64,000 nt of DNA from Saccharopolyspora phatthalungensis (GTDB taxonomy: Bacteria; Actinomycetota; Actinomycetes; Mycobacteriales; Pseudonocardiaceae): positions 186,001-250,000 of the forward strand of contig NZ_JACHIW010000003.1 in assembly GCF_014203395.1 (NCBI RefSeq), written 5' to 3'. Below, piece after piece: positions 62,895 to 64,000 of the stretch. Made by a program: the position numbers and the translations under genes. The notes under the pieces are model-generated. The model was not told where the DNA came from. It worked only from the letters and a program-made list of their open reading frames with translations, and ran no database searches. Positions within the stretch are counted from its first letter, which is position 1; the number at the start of each line of letters is the position of its first letter.

Positions 62895-64000
62895 TTAGCC
62901 CTGCATCGTCTTGGCGATCTGGTGACGGAGCTCGACTACGTCATCGAGCCGCGCATGGGGCTTGGTCGCGATGTGCAGGTCGCGGAGGTAGCTGCGGACA
63001 CGGGGGCCTACGCGGAGTTTCGGAGGGATCGGGCCAGGCGGCCCTGCAGTTCTTTCGCGTCGGGCAGGTCTCGGTGTTTGACGAGCGCGCGCTGAATCCG
63101 GGCCAGGTCATCGCGCGCTCGTCGGGACGACAGCCGGTCGTCGGTGTTGATGGCTTGCCGGCCGTAGTCGATGCCTTGCTTGACATCACCGCGGGTGAGT
63201 TCCAAGATCGAGAGTTTTCCCAGTACAAAGGCGCGTGCTCGAACGTTGTTGTGATCGTAGGCGGCCAGAGATCGGGCCAAGCGGTCGCGGGTAGCAGAGA
63301 CGTGGTTGCCCGTGAGCGCGACGTCGAGGAGTGCATGCCCATTGTCCCCGTCCAGTTCGGCTTGGCTGAAGTACCGGATCCACGTGGGATCGTTGTCGGG
63401 TTCGCTGTCGCTGAAGTGATCTTCAGACCGGAGGACAGCACCATAGGCGTCGTCACCCTGTCCTTTGGCGGCGAGAGTTCGGGCGCGCACGACCGACAGC
63501 ATGGCCTGTGCGGTCGGGGTAAGCCGGTCCTGGCGAACCTGAGCGAGCTCAATAAGCGTAAGAGCGTCTTCGACTGTGCCGATGTAGATGGCTTGGCGCG
63601 CCATATCGGAAAGCACGTTGGCGCGTAGGCCCCAGTCGCCAGCAATCTCAGCGCAGGCCAGGGCATCGTTGAAGTAACCGCGGGCTCGCGCATGTTGTCC
63701 AGCGTCGAAGGCACCCCAACCCGCGACGTTGGCCATGAACCCCACTGCTGAATGCAGGTCACGTATCGTTGTCCGGCTGCCGCGGGCCTGCAACAGGCTG
63801 GTCGCCCAGGCCAGGTGACCCGCGATGGCATCCATGCAGGCACCGCCGCCGCGCCGGTCCTGCCAGTCTCCGAAAAAATCGACCGACTCAGCGACCTGCC
63901 GCACGTCATCTGTGCCCACCCGGGTAGGTGAGGGGCCCGCGACGGTGGCACGAACGGCCGCCTCAGCGACCGGGGCACTGAGCGTCATTCCGGTTACTGA
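62895..64000 (-). pseudogene. TPR-type (XRE-associated) regulator, frameshifted near its end, 5' end beyond window
   Basis: The frame open from the right edge to 63008 encodes a helical tetratricopeptide-like protein (repeated A-x-x-Y/F ... A pairs: GYFNDALACAEIAGDWGLR, DALTLIELAQVRQDRL, GKLSILELTRGDV). It stops after SLRNSA, whereas a one-base shift resumes VGPRVRSYLRDLHIATKPHA and LRHQIAKTMQG, ending in a TAA at 62895. That is the usual end of actinobacterial XRE regulators with TPR domains. The N-terminal helix-turn-helix would lie outside the window. Regulator and phosphotransferase form an operon (4-nt gap). The frameshift could be a sequencing error. Confidence 0.65.

Overview
The window is high-G+C DNA with GTG/TTG starts, purine-rich Shine-Dalgarno (SD) sites and many secondary-metabolism genes. 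It fits a filamentous actinomycete. A Pseudonocardiales-type genome is my inference, resting on the Rox-type monooxygenase, the giant low-complexity repeat protein and the DUF397/DUF5997 genes. No rRNA, tRNA or CRISPR array was seen.

Layout. (1) 1-2.9 kb: a minus-strand RiPP-like locus with an 88-aa protein, a radical SAM/SPASM enzyme split by apparent frameshifts, a 47-aa Cys-containing precursor and a phosphotransferase running off the left edge, followed by a small DUF397 gene and a terminator. (2) 3.1-6.8 kb: an MHS-type transporter with an abnormal N-terminus, a tyrosine-integrase relic, a LysR regulator and an Mrp/NBP35 P-loop protein. (3) 7-11.4 kb: a three-subunit molybdenum/iron-sulfur oxidoreductase (catalytic MopB, NrfD membrane subunit, four-cluster ferredoxin). 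(4) 11.6-31.7 kb: a biosynthetic cluster. One arm is a minus-strand operon (AveC-like protein, P450, an A-T-C NRPS, a polyprenyl synthase, a class I terpene synthase) behind a 29-bp palindrome. The other arm makes an aryl acid (stand-alone ACP, KAS III-like transferase, 6-MSA-type iterative PKS, P450). An NB-ARC/LuxR regulator closes it. A decayed IS lies between the arms. (5) 32-35.4 kb: a SnoaL-like protein and a decaying patch with an internally deleted D-lactate dehydrogenase-type gene, a GntR regulator with an operator-like site and an alcohol dehydrogenase relic. (6) 35.7-37.4 kb: a rifampicin monooxygenase (Rox) homologue preceded by a rifamycin-associated element (RAE)-like inverted repeat.

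(7) 37.7-46.8 kb: one 3,015-codon gene. Its product has a WXG100/effector-like helical N-terminus, hydrophobic segments, basic patches and 20 tandem helix-turn-helix-like repeats in four blocks. It is the most unusual object here. (8) 46.8-50.6 kb: a PadR relic, a heavily broken nitrate reductase/flavoprotein gene, a Mop/TOBE protein, DUF5997 and a helix-turn-helix-less LysR sensor. (9) 50.9-61.8 kb: a plus-strand catabolic/transport locus (LysR, M24 hydrolase, class V aminotransferase, MHS transporter, KDG-dehydratase-like enzyme, C69/secernin hydrolase, an AbrB-NMT1/THI5 fusion regulator, an NCS1 permease). GAGATCTC-centred palindromes precede the C69 gene and the fusion regulator. (10) 61.9-64 kb: a frameshifted phosphotransferase and a frameshifted TPR-type regulator that runs off the right edge.

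Themes: two biosynthetic arms that could build a decorated terpenoid, several one-component regulators with visible operators, and an unusual density of truncated or frameshifted genes beside intact ones. The split genes could be real decay or sequencing error. The deleted ones (nitrate reductase, D-lactate dehydrogenase, IS transposases) are real relics.
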